From Deuterostichococcus epilithicus (lineage: Eukaryota; Chlorophyta; Trebouxiophyceae; Prasiolales; Stichococcaceae): DNA of 64,000 nucleotides. Numbering within the stretch: the first letter of the stretch is position 1; each line of letters opens with the position of its first letter. Below are positions 51,720 to 63,844 of this stretch, piece by piece. The position numbers and the translations under genes were made by a program. The stretch is taken from positions 1,674,001 through 1,738,000 of the forward strand of contig JAVTLE010000013.1 in assembly GCA_033439295.1 (NCBI GenBank), read 5' to 3'. The notes under the pieces are model-generated. The model had not been told where the DNA came from. It searched no databases and saw only the letters and a list, made by a program, of their open reading frames with translations.

Positions 51720-54700
51720 CTAAGCACGCGATTGCACACTAGCGTGGAGTCTCAGAGGGAGAGCAGGCACCATGCGGAAGAAGTGCAGGAAGCCGGCAAA
51801 GTCGATGCCGGCGGCGCCGGCCTCGGCGATGCTGTCCATGACCTCCTGAGCAGCTGCGGTGTCCTGAGCGGCGGCGGGCAGCAATGTGCTGATCACGGCC
51901 TGCACCTCCTGCCGGCTCAGCACGCCGTCGCCGTTCGTGTCAAGGTGCCTGCGGGCGGCGGGCCGCACAGTCATGTGATTTTGGCCTATAGACCAAGGGG
52001 TGCTTGACGAGACATGTCGGCATGAAAGAGGCTTCCTCTGCTTGGTCGTTGTGTAGCAGGGCGCTCCTGCGCAAAGGCAGCAGACGAGAGACAGAACGAA
52101 ATTGCATGATGGGCGGCAGCAAGCTGCAGCACCTGAACAGCTCGACAGCTGCGGTCTGTGAGCGCTGCGGCGCGCTGACGTCGCCCGGCAGCTGCAAGTT
52201 GGCCGGCACCGTGTCCGCCCACGACTGCAGCTGGTGCCGCTGCCTGTGGAGCATGAAAAACATGAGTCGAGCAACTTGCAAAAGTGATCAGGCAGTGGGC
52301 AGTGCTGAGAGGAGTCACGTAATTCCGGCCTCGTCACGAACCAACGCACCATGGATCGAGGCGGCCCTTGTATGCCGTGTGCGCTGCCTCGCCAAACTCC
52401 GCGCGGATGTGCATATCTGCATGCAACGCGCCACGGTTGACGCAGCCCAAGAGCATGGACCTCGCTTCAGCAAGCTGCAGGATTGCCCCGCGGCCATTCG
52501 CCAAGCCCCCACCTCATGAAGACACAACACTGGATCTGGCAGCCAGGGCCCTGCACCTGCACCAAACCTGTCGTTAACCAAAGGCGCACCATGCGTGCGG
52601 ATCTGGACCTCCATGCGGGGGAACTGCTCCACCAGCTGCCGCGGGTGCGCCGCCGACACGCCCGCTGCGGTGTTGCCGTCCATCTCCTCAGTCTCCATGT
52701 CCAAAAGCACTGCCGCCACCTGGAAGATGGGATAAGGACGAAACCTCGTATGACATTTCGTCTCTGCCTGTTCTTGAGCTGAGCACAGGCGTTGACTGCG
52801 CCAGCAGGTGCCGGTGCACGAGCACGACCTGCAGCGCATGCAGTGTCAGCCGACGCCACCTCCGCCATGCCGCACTCGTTGCTGCTGAGGCACTACGCTG
52901 CAGCTGTGAGCCGCAACACATATGCAACTCGGCACCTGCCAGAGCAACAGCAAGACGACACGAACAGAGCCTGCCTCCACGGTGATGTGGAGGCTCTGGT
53001 AGTTGTTGCCCTTCGGATGCAGGATGTAGTCCTTGGACCGGCCCTCCACGGCCTCCCACAGCTCCCTCACTGTGTCATTGACGATGTAGCAGGCCTGCCG
53101 AAGGGAGGCGGATCTGAGTCAGCGGAAGTGGATGTGAGGCTTGGAACCCCAGCCCCGCCACTATGGCGGTGCCCCAGGACGGCTGCCAAGCGGACTGGTA
53201 CTGCTGGGGCTCCTCATTTGTGGCAAGGCGGCTGCGGCCCACCCTTTCGATGGTGCCCCAGGCCGACCAGACCAGACCTTGCACACGCTCAAGTCAGAGG
53301 GCCGTCCGCCTTCCAATCTCAGAGGTTGTCGAGATGCCCTTGATAACTGGCGGCGCGGTGGCGCACAGGTGCGGCAGGCATGGCAGTTATTGCAAGCTGC
53401 AACCCCGCATGCGTGCGGCGACCCCGCATGCGCCAGAGGGACCCACCTCGGTGGCGGCGAGGCGGGCCTCCTCCTCGGGCAGGTCGCCCCGCGGCTGCAC
53501 CACGGCGCGCAGCCCCAGCAGGTCGCCCAGCTGGCCCAGCTGCCGGCCGCCGGCCGCCATTTCGCCCAGCCGCAGGATCTTGCGCATCGCGGAGAACAGG
53601 CTCTTCGTCCGCCCGTGCAGCTGCGCACGTTGACCCACACCGGCGCTGCTCAGCCGAAACAACTGTAGACTTGATTATAGACTTGCTACCGGGCGCACTG
53701 GGGATCAATGGACAGGCGCATGCGCTTGCATGCTGCATTTGGTGCTGTCCCGGCTCCTGTGATTGACGGTTGTTGCCCGCCAGGCAAGCACCCACCTCGA
53801 CTCCAGAGGTGAGGGTCTGCAGGTGCGCGTTGGCGCTGAGCGCTGCCTGCAGCTGCGCTATGCACTGCCGCAGCGTGCCCTCGTTGCTGATGGCGGTCTT
53901 GCGCAGCCACGCGGCCGTCTCCGTGTAGGACGCCGGGAAGAGGATCTGCGCACGCAACCCCATTCCACAATTCGCCTGGACCCCCTACCCGCAGTGAGCT
54001 CGGCAACCCCGGTGTGTCAAAGTAGTTCGACATTGGACCGGTGGCGGTCACACCTCATGCCCTCGTGCGGAGCGGCACGGCACGGCAATGATCAGGCGCA
54101 GCATGGCAAGTCACAGCGGGCGGGGCGCCGGCTGCCAGGCGGCGCGCCGCACGTTCAAGGAAACCCTAGAAGCACCAACCTGGAAGCAGATGTCCTCAAT
54201 GGCGGCAGACAGACGGCTGAGCCCCAGCGCGTGGGCCATGGGACAGTACAGCTGCAGCGCCTCCAGAGCCTCCACTTGCTGCTCGTGCAGCGGGCGGCCC
54301 TGTAGCGATCGCAGCGCGTGCAGCCGCGCCACCACCTCCACCAGGATGGCGCGCTTGTCGTACACCTTCAGCGCTAGTTCCCGCAGAGCGCTGCGCAGCG
54401 GAACATGACAAGGCTGCAGGCAGGGGCTGGGTCCTGAACCCCAAGATGAGGCTGTGAGAGTAGGTGGTGCACTTCGTTCCAAGGGTGGGATGCGCGCCGG
54501 CATCCCTTCCTTGCGCCCATGCCCGCATCCGGCTGTGCTAGCCGCAGCAGGCGAGCGGCGTCTTCCGTAGGCCGTCATGCAGCAGGCACACTCCAGGCGC
54601 AGGGTCACAACAGTACAGCGGGGAACTACAAGACTCACCTGGAGGTGCTGTCGTCATAGACGTCCACGGCGTCGGACAGCAGGTGCACCGCCGTCACCTC

Positions 54701-55969
54701 CGACAGAAGCCGCACCACAGGGCTGCCCAGCTTGGCCTGCAGACACGGTGCGCCCTCTGTCACTGGCCGCAAGAGCTGGTTGAGCTGCTAACAGGGCTTC
54801 ACCGCCTTTGGCGATGGGCGCAAATTGCACCAGGGCATGCATGCGCTGGCAGTCGCAGGGCTGCACTCGTGGGGCAGCAACACGCAGCCGGACCAGCCGA
54901 GCCAGCTGGGCCAAAGCAGGCCAGCCACCATGAAGAAAGTCAGCACCTGCACGGCGTCCATGCTGAGCCGCCCGGAGTGCACGGCATCGGCGAGCACGCC
55001 GCACGCGATGGTGTCCGAGTCCACCGGCACGCCCTCTGCCGACAGATCGGCCAGCTGCAGCGCCACAGCCAGCAGCTGGCCATGCAGCACCGGCACGTCG
55101 GCGGTTGAGGCAGGCTGTTCTGCAACGGGCTGCGCCGCCGCGTCGGCGTCGGCGCCCTTGGCTACTGCGACGCGCACCGCCGCACCGAGGTCCGCCGCGG
55201 CCGCCGCGGCGTTGCCTGCCGCGCTTGCCGGGAGCCGCCGCCGCTGCTGCGCCTGCTGCCGCCGCTGCTGCGCCTGCTCTGCAAGCGACAGCTGCTGTGT
55301 GCTGGCCGACAGCAGCAGCTGCAGCGCGGCCAGCAGGGTGTCCGCCGCGGCGCCGGTCGCGTCGCGCGGCAGCAGCCGCGAAGTCAGCTGGTCCCACAGC
55401 CCCATGAAGGTCGCGAGGCTGCGCCCGCCGGGCAGCTGCAGCCCCCCGTCAGGTGGCCGCTGCGAGAGGGCCGCGGAGCCGCGGCCGTCGTCAGTGTTGC
55501 TGTCAGCAGGTTCGGAGCTGGCCTCCGGCTGCGGCTGCCGCGGGTAGCAGCACACATGTGGTGAGTGCAGCTGCCGATGCAATGCGAGGGCATCAGTTTT
55601 GCGAACAGAAGGTTGCAATTGTGCAGCCGTCCTGGTTACGGATGCACGACTCAGGGTGTCTCAGCGGTGCAGGCCGATTGACCGTTGACATTCTGCTCAT
55701 GTGCATTAGCAGTGCATCCATATCAGGGACACAAAGAATAAAATCTTCGTAAGCACCTGGCTGTGATGCTCATGCGCTGCTGCCTCCGGTCGCTCCAGCC
55801 GAAGCGCTGCGCCCCGAGCGATCGTCTTGGAGGCGCCGCGCTGCATGAGCAACGCCTGCCCGAGGACGTGCTGTCGACTGTGGAGCTGCCGGCGCCATGA
55901 TCCCAGCAGACAGTTGCTCTCGCAAGGGCGGTGCAGCTCCGCTGCTGCGATGCTGGGCTGGTTGATCAT
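51720..55969 (-). CDS. CRSH: CRSH, plastid Ca2+-type RelA/SpoT homologue
   Basis: Makes (p)ppGpp in plastids. Eleven exons give 693 residues: 55969-55757, 55534-54947, 54736-54639, 54390-54180, 53945-53796, 53621-53457, 53094-52975, 52719-52590, 52416-52350, 52243-52133 and 51948-51720. A 70-residue transit-type N terminus and a low-complexity stretch come first. The HD-like region follows (LLAVALQLADLSAEGVPVDSD...LADAV), with the catalytic HD motif absent as in plant CRSH. Then helical KVYDKRAILVEVVARLHALR; the synthetase with HGRTKSLFSAMRKILRLG, DLLGLRAVV, KDYILHPKGNNYQSLH and MEVQIRT; and HAEFGEAAH-like HIRAEFGEAAHTAYKG. At the C terminus one good EF-hand (DTNGDGVLSRQE) is followed by a second, ligand-free one. 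The intron after 52975 needs a GC donor. Start chosen as the first ATG after an in-frame stop. Confidence 0.92.
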
Positions 55970-56619
55970 GAGTTCCCGGCGCGCAGCCACTCATCCCAGC
56001 TGCATTTCCTCTGAATAAGGCCAGGCGCTACAGGCTCGCAAAGTTGTTCAAATCAGCCAGACTGTACGTTTGGTGCAAGCCAAGTGCGCTATTGTTGAGC
56101 GTGATCGCCAGAAAAGTGACTGGTCAAGCAGCACACACGCAGAGCGACTGTTGCGATGGTTCGTTCGCGGTAGTGCTGCGGCAAATGGCGGCAAAGTCCA
56201 AATCAATATCAGGCTACACGTCCACGGTCACTGCAACCTCGCTTCACTGCACGCGACCCAGAGCCGTGAAGGCAAAAGCTGCCACATCATCAGGTGCTAA
56301 GGCTGCCACATCATCAGGTGGCAGCAGCGGATCAAGCAATTCAGCAGCAGGAAGGGGCACAGCTCGGTGGGGTGGAACGGCAGTCTGAATGTCGCGGCCA
56401 TTGTCTCGCTTCGTCACTCGCAAAGGCTGTGCTACCTCTTCGATTGCTTGGTGCTCGCACGCATTTGCAGAGCGTTCTGATCAGGTTGAGATCGTTCCGA
56501 CACGCGCTACGCCATACATTATCAGCAGAGCTCAAGGAAACGTATTGAGTCGCCTATGATTGGCTGAATGTAAGGCCGGCAAATACGCCTTCAACATTTA
56601 AAAGACTCGACAGCATTTC
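55970..56619. other. Divergent promoter region, CRSH / S1 protein
   Basis: About 650 bases between two divergent start codons. It contains a 24-bp direct repeat (see 56278-56325) and a plus-strand open frame rich in Ala/Ser/Gly that I do not accept as a gene. Confidence 0.45.
56278..56325 (+). repeat. Two tandem copies of a 24-bp unit
   Basis: The unit beginning GCTGCCACATCATCAGGT occurs at 56278-56301 and again at 56302-56325. Confidence 0.75.
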
Positions 56620-59600
56620 ATGGCTGGCCATAACACTGACGCGCCCCGAGGTTCACGGCGGCGGGGGTCCAGCCGCAGCCGCAGCATTCGCGCGCCTGAC
56701 AGCAGGCGCCGCAGCCGCTCGCGCAGCCCGAAGCGACGCCGGCGCCGCAGCGCCAGCCGCAGCGCCAGCCCACGGCATGAGCGCCGCCGTCGCGGCAGCC
56801 CGCGAGAGGAAAACAGGTGCGGTAGTTCGTGCCTTAGGGCTGCAGACACGGCGCGGCAGATGCAGCCGTGTGAGAAGCAGTCCTATCCCGCCACGCTCAC
56901 CTCCAGGCAACGCGCAGACCGGAATCTCCGTGACAGTTGGTGCGAATGAAGGACGGCCAACCTACACTGCGACGACTGCGCAGGGGCGGCAGGGATGACA
57001 GGCGGTGTGCCGGCGGCAGCAGGGACCACTCGGATGAGCGAGACCCCAGCCGCCATCGAGGCGATGACCGCCAGCCGGAGATGCAGCGGCGTGGCGATGC
57101 GCCCGCCAGCGCCGTACTGGCGACTGCCCCACCGGAGGTTGGCAGCATCCACAGGTGGGCGCCTCACCCTGCGCATTCTGCTGCGCCGTGGCGCGCTTGC
57201 CTAGGGCTCAAGCTGCTGGGCTGCTTGCGCCACCAGCGAAGCGAACTAGGCCAGCGATGGGGTGGGGCCTGAACGCTGGGTGGGACCTGCGCCCGCCACA
57301 AAGGTGCCCGACGGCGGCCGCCGTCGTCTGGCGGCTCAGACCTGCCGGACGCAGAGGGGGAATTGATGCGGTGCTGACGGCGCCGCTGGCCCTCGGGCTC
57401 GGTGCTGCCAGAGCTGCAGCTGCGCACGCCTGGGTTCGCAGGGGAACCGTGACCAGCGTCCGGCCTTTCGGGGTGTTCGTGCGGCCGGACGGCCACCCAC
57501 AGGACGCCATGGTGCACGCGAGTCAGGTCAACGAGCAGCTCAGCCTCAGCCGCGACGACGAGGACGCCGACAAAGTCAAGGCGCTCGAGTTCTTCGCGCC
57601 CCACCGTTCCCAGGTGGCTGACGATGCTTGAAAGCCGCCGTCCTTGAGCACCTTGAGGACGCACGCTGCACCGTCACCGCACCGGCGTGTCGACACAGGG
57701 GGATAGTACGTGTCCTATCCGGTCTTGCACAGGTGTTCGTCAAGGTCCTGGAGGTTTCGGACGACGGCAGCCGGGTCAAAGTCGGCGCATCCATGAAAGT
57801 GGTGCGTGCTGAAAGTGGTGCGCCAGCGCCCCAATGACGCTTGACGGGTCGGTTGCTCACGTTGGGCACATTGCGGGAACTCGTGTATCAACGACTGCCA
57901 CAACGCTCCTTTCCTCCCTCGATGCAGGTTGATCAGGAGACGGGCGCGGACCTGGACCCGCAAAACCTTGCGGCAAGCAGGTGGGTGCCGACAACCCCAG
58001 GGCGCGGAGGCTGGAATCCCACCTCCAGTGCCTCCCGCCAAGGACGCCTCATCTCCCTAAGCCTGCATCAGAGAACGCGGCTCATACCTCATCAGCAGGC
58101 ATCCTTACAGGCCCCCGGCACCTGTGCCTTCTCCTTGTCAGTGGCACTCAAAGGCCCAGTGGTGGGACTGTTGCAATGCACAATGTCGATTCCTTGCAGG
58201 CCGGGTGGCGGTGGGGCCGGCGGCGGCGGCGGCCCGGAGAGCGACCAGCCCCCGGAGGTGGGCTCCATCCACGAGGCTACAGTGGAGAGGGTGCAGCCTT
58301 ATGGCGCCTTCGTGCGGCTGGCCGGCTTCCGCAAATTCGGCCTCGTGCATGCGCGGCAGGTGCTGTCCCAACCACAAAGCCCGGACTCTGGCGACAGACA
58401 ATCTGGTTATGGGGCTGCAAACATCATCAGAGGGGTGTCAAGACTGCATGGGTCGGCGGTGCGCCGCGCGCCAGCGAAGTCACTCCAGCGCTGGGCGGCG
58501 CCCGGCCGACGCAGCCGGTTGCGCTTGCCCTCCGCCTGCAAACTGCCTGCACGGTGCTGTTGCTTGCCTTCGGCGAAAAGGCATGGCAGCATGTATGGCT
58601 CCAAGGCACAGGAAGCGGTGGCATCCAGGTGTTAGATAATGCTTCCTTATCCACCTCAGAGATGGCCTGTGTACAGCCTGTGCGTGAGGAATTCTGAGCT
58701 GTTTCTTCTGCACAATGCAGGTGAGCGACCACCTTGAGTTCGCAAGGGAGGACAGCGACGAACAAAAGACAGCGGCACTGGCCAGCATCCTGGCGGTTGG
58801 GGAGGCCGTGAAGGTCAAAGTGGTGGAGGTCGCCTTTGACGAGAGGTGCGGCCCCAGGATTTTCTTGTTGTGTGTCATACCTGATGCGTCTGTCAGTGCA
58901 TCGTGCTCCTGAGGCTCCTCAAAGCTGAGCGAAGTCCAGGTCTATACCTGCAGTTGATCATCCTAGACCTGCCTGTTGACGTGTGCAGGGGGCCCAAGGT
59001 GGGCTGCTCCATCAAGCTGGTCAACCAGCGAGACGGCACAGGTGCGGCTCTGCTTTGCCTGCGCCGCAGGCCTGGCTTTGAGCCGTTGATGAAGCAAAGC
59101 ACTCGACCTAAATCTCGCAGCTGCATTGCATGATAGAGGAGCTTCTGGTTGACCTTGGTCGATGTTGCCGCACGAAATACCCGCACATGGGCATGACATG
59201 GTGGTGTGTCGCTGTGCAATGGCAGACCTGGATCCGAACTTCCTGCTGTACCGGCCGCGCGGGGAGCGAGGGGAGGGCGGCGGGCCGCGCGGCCCCATCG
59301 GCTCCAACGCCGGCGAGGTTAAGGAGGGCACCAAAATCGAGTGGGGCCACCTGGCAGGCACGTTTACTGAAGGTCCTCACCCAGCGTTCCCCTGCCCGGC
59401 CCGCGCCTGCATCACTTCGCTCGGTGTTTCTCGACCCCACGAGACCCGACCAACACCGCTCTACTTGGCATCAGTCAAGGTCACAGCCTCTGCAGCAATG
59501 TTCCTGGTGTGCAATGTTGAGCATGCCGGGCCAGCACGGGCGCGGGGGCAGCATGAAGCAGCTGTGCCCCTCCGCTCACAGGCGGCGACAAGCAGTTTGG

Positions 59601-60046
59601 GGACAGCGCGGCATACGGCCTCGTGGCGGACGACGAGGGGGAGCCGCTGCCGCCACCGCCGCCACTGAACCCCAATGGCGCACACGCGGCAGGGCAGGTG
59701 CCGCCGCCCCCGTCTGCGGCGCGCGGGCGGGGCGCCGTGCAGCCCGCATGGATGAGTGGCGGCCCGGAGCCGGCTCCGCCGGGGCGGCCAGCAGGTGTGC
59801 CAGATACTTCATAGGTGCAGCAGGGTATGCGATGCAATGCTGGCGCCAGGCTCACCTGGTTCTGATGCGCTGTGGCATTTGCTTATTGGAGTGTGTGTTG
59901 CTGCAGACTGGGGAGGGGTGCGATCCGTCGATGAGGCACTGGCAATATTGGAAAAGCACGGCAAAAAGAAAAAGGACAAGGGCAAAGACAAAAAGCACAA
60001 GAAGGACAAGAAGGAAAAGAAGGAGAAGAAGAGCAAGAAGCACTGA
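56620..60046 (+). CDS. RS-rich protein with two S1 domains and Lys-rich tail (pNO40/ZCCHC17-related)
   Basis: Nuclear or nucleolar RNA-binding protein by resemblance to pNO40. Eleven exons give 494 residues: 56620-56816, 56984-57154, 57442-57613, 57733-57801, 57928-57980, 58200-58359, 58721-58845, 58989-59041, 59226-59357, 59582-59794 and 59907-60046. It opens with about 100 residues of Arg/Ser repeats like an SR protein. S1 domain 1: PPEVGSIHRGTVTSVRPFGVFV, VHASQ, VFVKVLEV, VGASMKVVDQETGADLDPQN. S1 domain 2: PPEVGSIHEATVERVQPYGAFV, VHARQVSDH, VKVKVVEV, CSIKLVNQRDGTDLDPN. Pro/Gly-rich linkers follow, then VDEALAILEKHGKKKKDK and a Lys-rich end. No CCHC knuckle is visible, unlike animal ZCCHC17. 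The intron after 59357 needs a GC donor. Confidence 0.88.
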
Positions 60047-60374
60047 CGAGTCGAGATCGTGCTGCTGTGCAGGCCTGCGTGTGACAATGCTTCCTGCGCA
60101 TAATGTGGATAGGTATTTGTTCCATCGTAGTTCCTGCTTAAAACAGCTCTCGAGACCATGAACAACACGTCCACGTGGTCTGAGGACCTCGAAAAGGACA
60201 ACACTGTGGGACACGGAAGCAGGCGCTGCCTCAAGAATCCCTGGGCTCCTGAATTGCATCTGTCAACGTCCTGTGGTCGTCGCCCCGGCCAGTTGCACCC
60301 CGTGCATCGGTGCCCCTGCAAAGTGCTGCGATGGCAAACACCAGAACGCTGCTGTGCTGGCCACCCCTCCCCGG
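60047..60374. other. Convergent 3' region, S1 protein / NEMP-like gene
   Basis: About 330 bases between two stop codons on opposite strands. Nothing recognised. Confidence 0.5.
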
Positions 60375-63300
60375 TCACTCTGGCAACGCCATTGCCGCCG
60401 CGGTGTTGAGCGATTTGCGCTTGCCGCGCCCCGAGCCGCGCCCCGCCGAGCCGCCGGACCCAGGGCCCGAGCCGGTCTGCCTGCCATTTGGCGTCCCAGA
60501 GGCGCCGCCGCCACCAGGCGGCGGCGTCAACACGCCTCGCTGCTGGTCCATCTGCAGGCGGGTCGCGAGACTGTTGCCGGATGGTTGCCATGCCATGCAC
60601 TAATCAGGCATGTCATAAACGAAGGTGGGTCCCCGCTGATGCAGCCTCGCTCAGAAAGGACGTACAGACAGCGGACGTGGAGCACCTCCTGCTGCACTCC
60701 ATCGCAGCGGCAGGGATGCAGAGGGACTGTTTGTTTCAGGGAAACGACCCCCACCTGGTACCCGTCTTTGACGAGCTTGTTGTACGTCGGCTTGCCAATC
60801 TGCAGCGTGCGCCCGGTTGCCTCGTTGTAGACCAGGCCCCTGCATTTCACCGCAGGGGGAGAACATCATGCGCCAGAGCCCATCAGCGGCACGCGGGTGC
60901 TGTGACGAGGATGTGCGTCAACCAAAAAAACCAATTCAAACGAAGGCCCGCCGAGCTCTGGCAACTTCACGGAGACCACCCGGGCCGCATTTGTGCAGGC
61001 AACGCCGCACCGCTGGACGAGCGGGCTGATGGCCGGCTGAGGCGTCGCCGGCTGCCGGCCGCCGGCGGGCCGACGCTGCGCGGCGGGCGTGGTCTTGCCC
61101 AACTGCCCCACAGCGCCACGCCCGCTGCGCTGCCCCGTCTGTCCCGTTTGCTGCGTGTCACCCGACAGCGCTCGCTCCTCGTCGCTGCAGCCCGAGCCGG
61201 CGCCGCTGTAGTCCCCCTCCCCGTTGCCGCTGTAATCCTCCTCGCTGTACTCCTCCGCCTCTGACGACTCCGCCTGCGGGCGGTGCCATCATGGCGTACT
61301 CAACCTCAGTGCCGCCCCCATGCAGGACTGCAACACGACAGAGTCGCCGCGAGACTTCATGCAGACGTGAATGAGAGACGCGATCGAGCGTGCATGGCCA
61401 GTGCAGCGCACTCGGGACAGGTGACTCTCGAGGCATTTCGAGAAGGGTACACGGTTGGCATGCCTGCGGCTGATTCTGGTACAGGTCTGCAAGGCGGCGC
61501 TGCCGCTGCCGCGGGTTCGCCTGCGGCCAGCTCTTGGCGACACCGCCACGCGCCTGCGGCCGCGTTGGCGGCGGAGCAGACGCCGCGTCCGCCGTCAGCC
61601 GGTCCAACTGGCGCCGCAGGATGCTGGCACCCGGAATGCTGCAGCAGCATTCCGGCATTTGGCGCCCGGTTTGGATGGAACAAAATGAGGAGACCTTTGG
61701 CAGCTTACAGGTTGCTTGAAGCGTTGTGCGCCGACTCCTCGGCAGAGGCTGCTGTTGCATCTGAGCGAATGCTGACCGCAGCACCAATTGTATGCCCTGT
61801 CATCGCCCGCCAGAGAGTCAAGTTGTGCAGCAAACGGCTCACCTGGGCAGGTGGGCGCGGAGGAGGCGGCTGGCCAGCAGCAGCCCCGCGGCTGTGTAGG
61901 ACGCCTCTGGCAGGCTGGTGCTGGTTGTCACCTGCACCGCCGCGCTGATACTTTGGTGCCTGAATCGATGGGTGGTGGTTCGCATTGGACTGCAGACGGT
62001 GGGCTTCGAGCTCAACCACAAAGCCCATGATGGTCCGGGCTGAACTGCACAGCGAAACTCAGGCCCATCTCCCACCCCCGCAATCTCGACCGACCCACCT
62101 ACAGCCCACAGCCACCCCGAAACACGTAGATTACTCGCAGCAAGCAGACTACCGTGGTTAAATAAGCTGAGGTGTGACATGCAGGGAGCGCATGCCGCAC
62201 CAGGGCGAGGACCGCTGAAGTCCGTCAGACTTTTGAAGGTTTTCCCCAAGCAGGTGAGCATGTATGCGGTCAGCGTCGCACCAGGGCGAGGCCGCCCAGC
62301 TGCAGGCCACGCTCCAGAATGGTGTTGAGCTTCGTGTTGTGCGGGTCGTCATAGTAGTATGTCACCGCCAGTCCCACCAGCCCCGACGCCGCCAGGTACA
62401 GCCCCACCCACTTCAGGCAGCGAAATAAACAGCCTCGCAAACAAGCGGTTGCATCCCAGTCATAGCATCTGCATGTCGTGCACCGGGTCGCTTGGAAGCC
62501 GTGCCTTCTTCAGTGCGGCACAGCCAGGTGGCGGGCGTCCGATGGACAGGACAAGGGTATGCTGAGCGGCAGGCACCAGACAGAGTGGCAGGGTGCACGC
62601 CTTGTTGTACGTGAGCTCCTCCAGGCTGGGGAACCAGGAGCCCACGAAGTAGCGCGCCGCACTCACGAGGGTGCTGCCAAAGAGTGCCATCGACGCAGCC
62701 ATCGCCTTCTTGTTAGGCACGCTCCTGCATTGTATGCATGCAACCGATGCTGCTGGCTCCTGTCATCCCCTCGAATCTAGTCGAATCCAGTCCGTCCCCT
62801 CGAATGCAGTCGAATCCAGTCCATCGTGCATGACAGCAGTGGCGGGGATTGCCAACTACCTGCACAAAACTGACGACACAACTGGCTGCCGTAACAGGTT
62901 GCCGTGCAACACCTTGCCGCTGCTCAGGTTCTCATGATCAGAGCAACGAGACGTGCCCCACCGGTAGATGACGAAGGCCAGGATGAGGAAGGACAGCAGC
63001 ACGAAGCCGCCGGTGCCGGTGGACAGGCGGAAGTAGATGGAGTTGACCAGCGCGTCCGCATTCAGAAACAGGAAGGCGCCCAGCACGCCCCGCCCCAGCT
63101 GCCACGTCGAAAACTGCTCGCGCTCCTCGAAGCCGCAAGCACTCCTGCCTGGGCGGGCATTGCAGGAAGGGTGATGCATTTTGGGCAGACGAGCAATGGC
63201 TAAATGCTATTTGCCTTCGCAGAGCAAAGAATTCAACACTTTGCAGGCATGGACGACAGGCTGCAGCCCGCCGTGATTGCTGCGTGTGCATGTGGCCGCC

Positions 63301-63844
63301 GGAGACGAGGCAAACACAGCGATGTGGTGGCCCCCACCGTGCTTGGGCGAGTGCACGACGGCAACGGCGGTGTCGGCAAAGGGCGAGACGCGGGTGGCGC
63401 AGGTGTGGCTGTCCCAGGACAGCAGCGACTGCAGGCCGCACCAAGCGCCGCGTTTCTGCTGCACCCGCTCCACCAGCTTATCTGGGTCCTCTGCTACGTA
63501 CACCGAAAAGTCCTGCATGTGAGTTCGATCCTCAGCTGCCGCGGGCGTCCGATGGCTTGGGTCCGCCAAGCGCGCAGAACTGGGTTGTTTGCATCGGCAC
63601 AGCTGACAGCCTAACCAAACAAGACACTCACCGTGATGCCGGGGCAGGTGACGTTGACAGTTTTCTCGGAGAAGAGGTGCGGCAGCAGGCGCCACTTCGG
63701 CACGCCGGTGAAGCTCTCGATTTCCATGATGCTGCCGCTGGGCAGGACCTGCACCCGGCGGTCGCCGGCCACGACGCGGGGCACGACACTCAACAACGCC
63801 AGGAGCGCAAAGACCGTCACTAACATCCTCCGCATGGGCCCCAT
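60375..63844 (-). CDS. NEMP/PNET2-like nuclear envelope membrane protein
   Basis: Ten exons join in phase to 565 residues: 63844-63632, 63512-63307, 63144-62953, 62724-62601, 62410-62282, 61931-61843, 61638-61464, 61273-60966, 60839-60755 and 60551-60375. A cleavable signal peptide (MLVTVFALLALLSVVPRVVA) leads a lumenal domain. Several membrane segments follow: LGAFLFLNADALVNSIYF, GGFVLLSFLILAFVIYRWG, AASMALFGSTLVSAARYF and GLYLAASGLVGLAVTYYYD. The order and WG/YYSSG-like spacing resemble animal NEMP1 and plant PNET2; sequence identity is low. The C-terminal 260 residues are soluble: an acidic EEYSEEDYSG stretch, then NEATGRTLQIGKPTYNKLVKDGY and a Gly-rich basic end. Introns after 62601 and 61464 need GC donors. 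The last four exons could be a separate gene starting at Met 61658. Confidence 0.62.
62767..62824 (+). repeat. Two tandem copies of a 29-bp unit in an intron
   Basis: CCCCTCGAATCTAGTCGAAT-type units start at 62767 and 62796 and differ at only a few positions. They lie in an intron of the NEMP-like gene. Confidence 0.8.

Noticed and set aside
55770-55994. Upstream alternative start for CRSH in another frame (MSGCAPGTHD)
   Set aside because: It does not join the next exon in phase; the ATG at 55969 follows an in-frame stop and keeps phase 0.
56044-56388. Plus-strand open frame of 114 codons upstream of the S1 gene
   Set aside because: Low-complexity Ala/Ser/Gly end created by a 24-bp repeat; no splice link or homologue seen.
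60755-60839. Inserted viral gene because of the TGR...YNKL motif
   Set aside because: The motif is a short exon inside an intron-rich host gene with host-like composition. There is no capsid, polymerase or other viral gene nearby.
61464-61658. Separate gene starting at MPECCCSIPG
   Set aside because: Using the acceptor just before 61638 joins this exon in phase to the NEMP-like exons. The separate-gene reading remains possible and is noted there.
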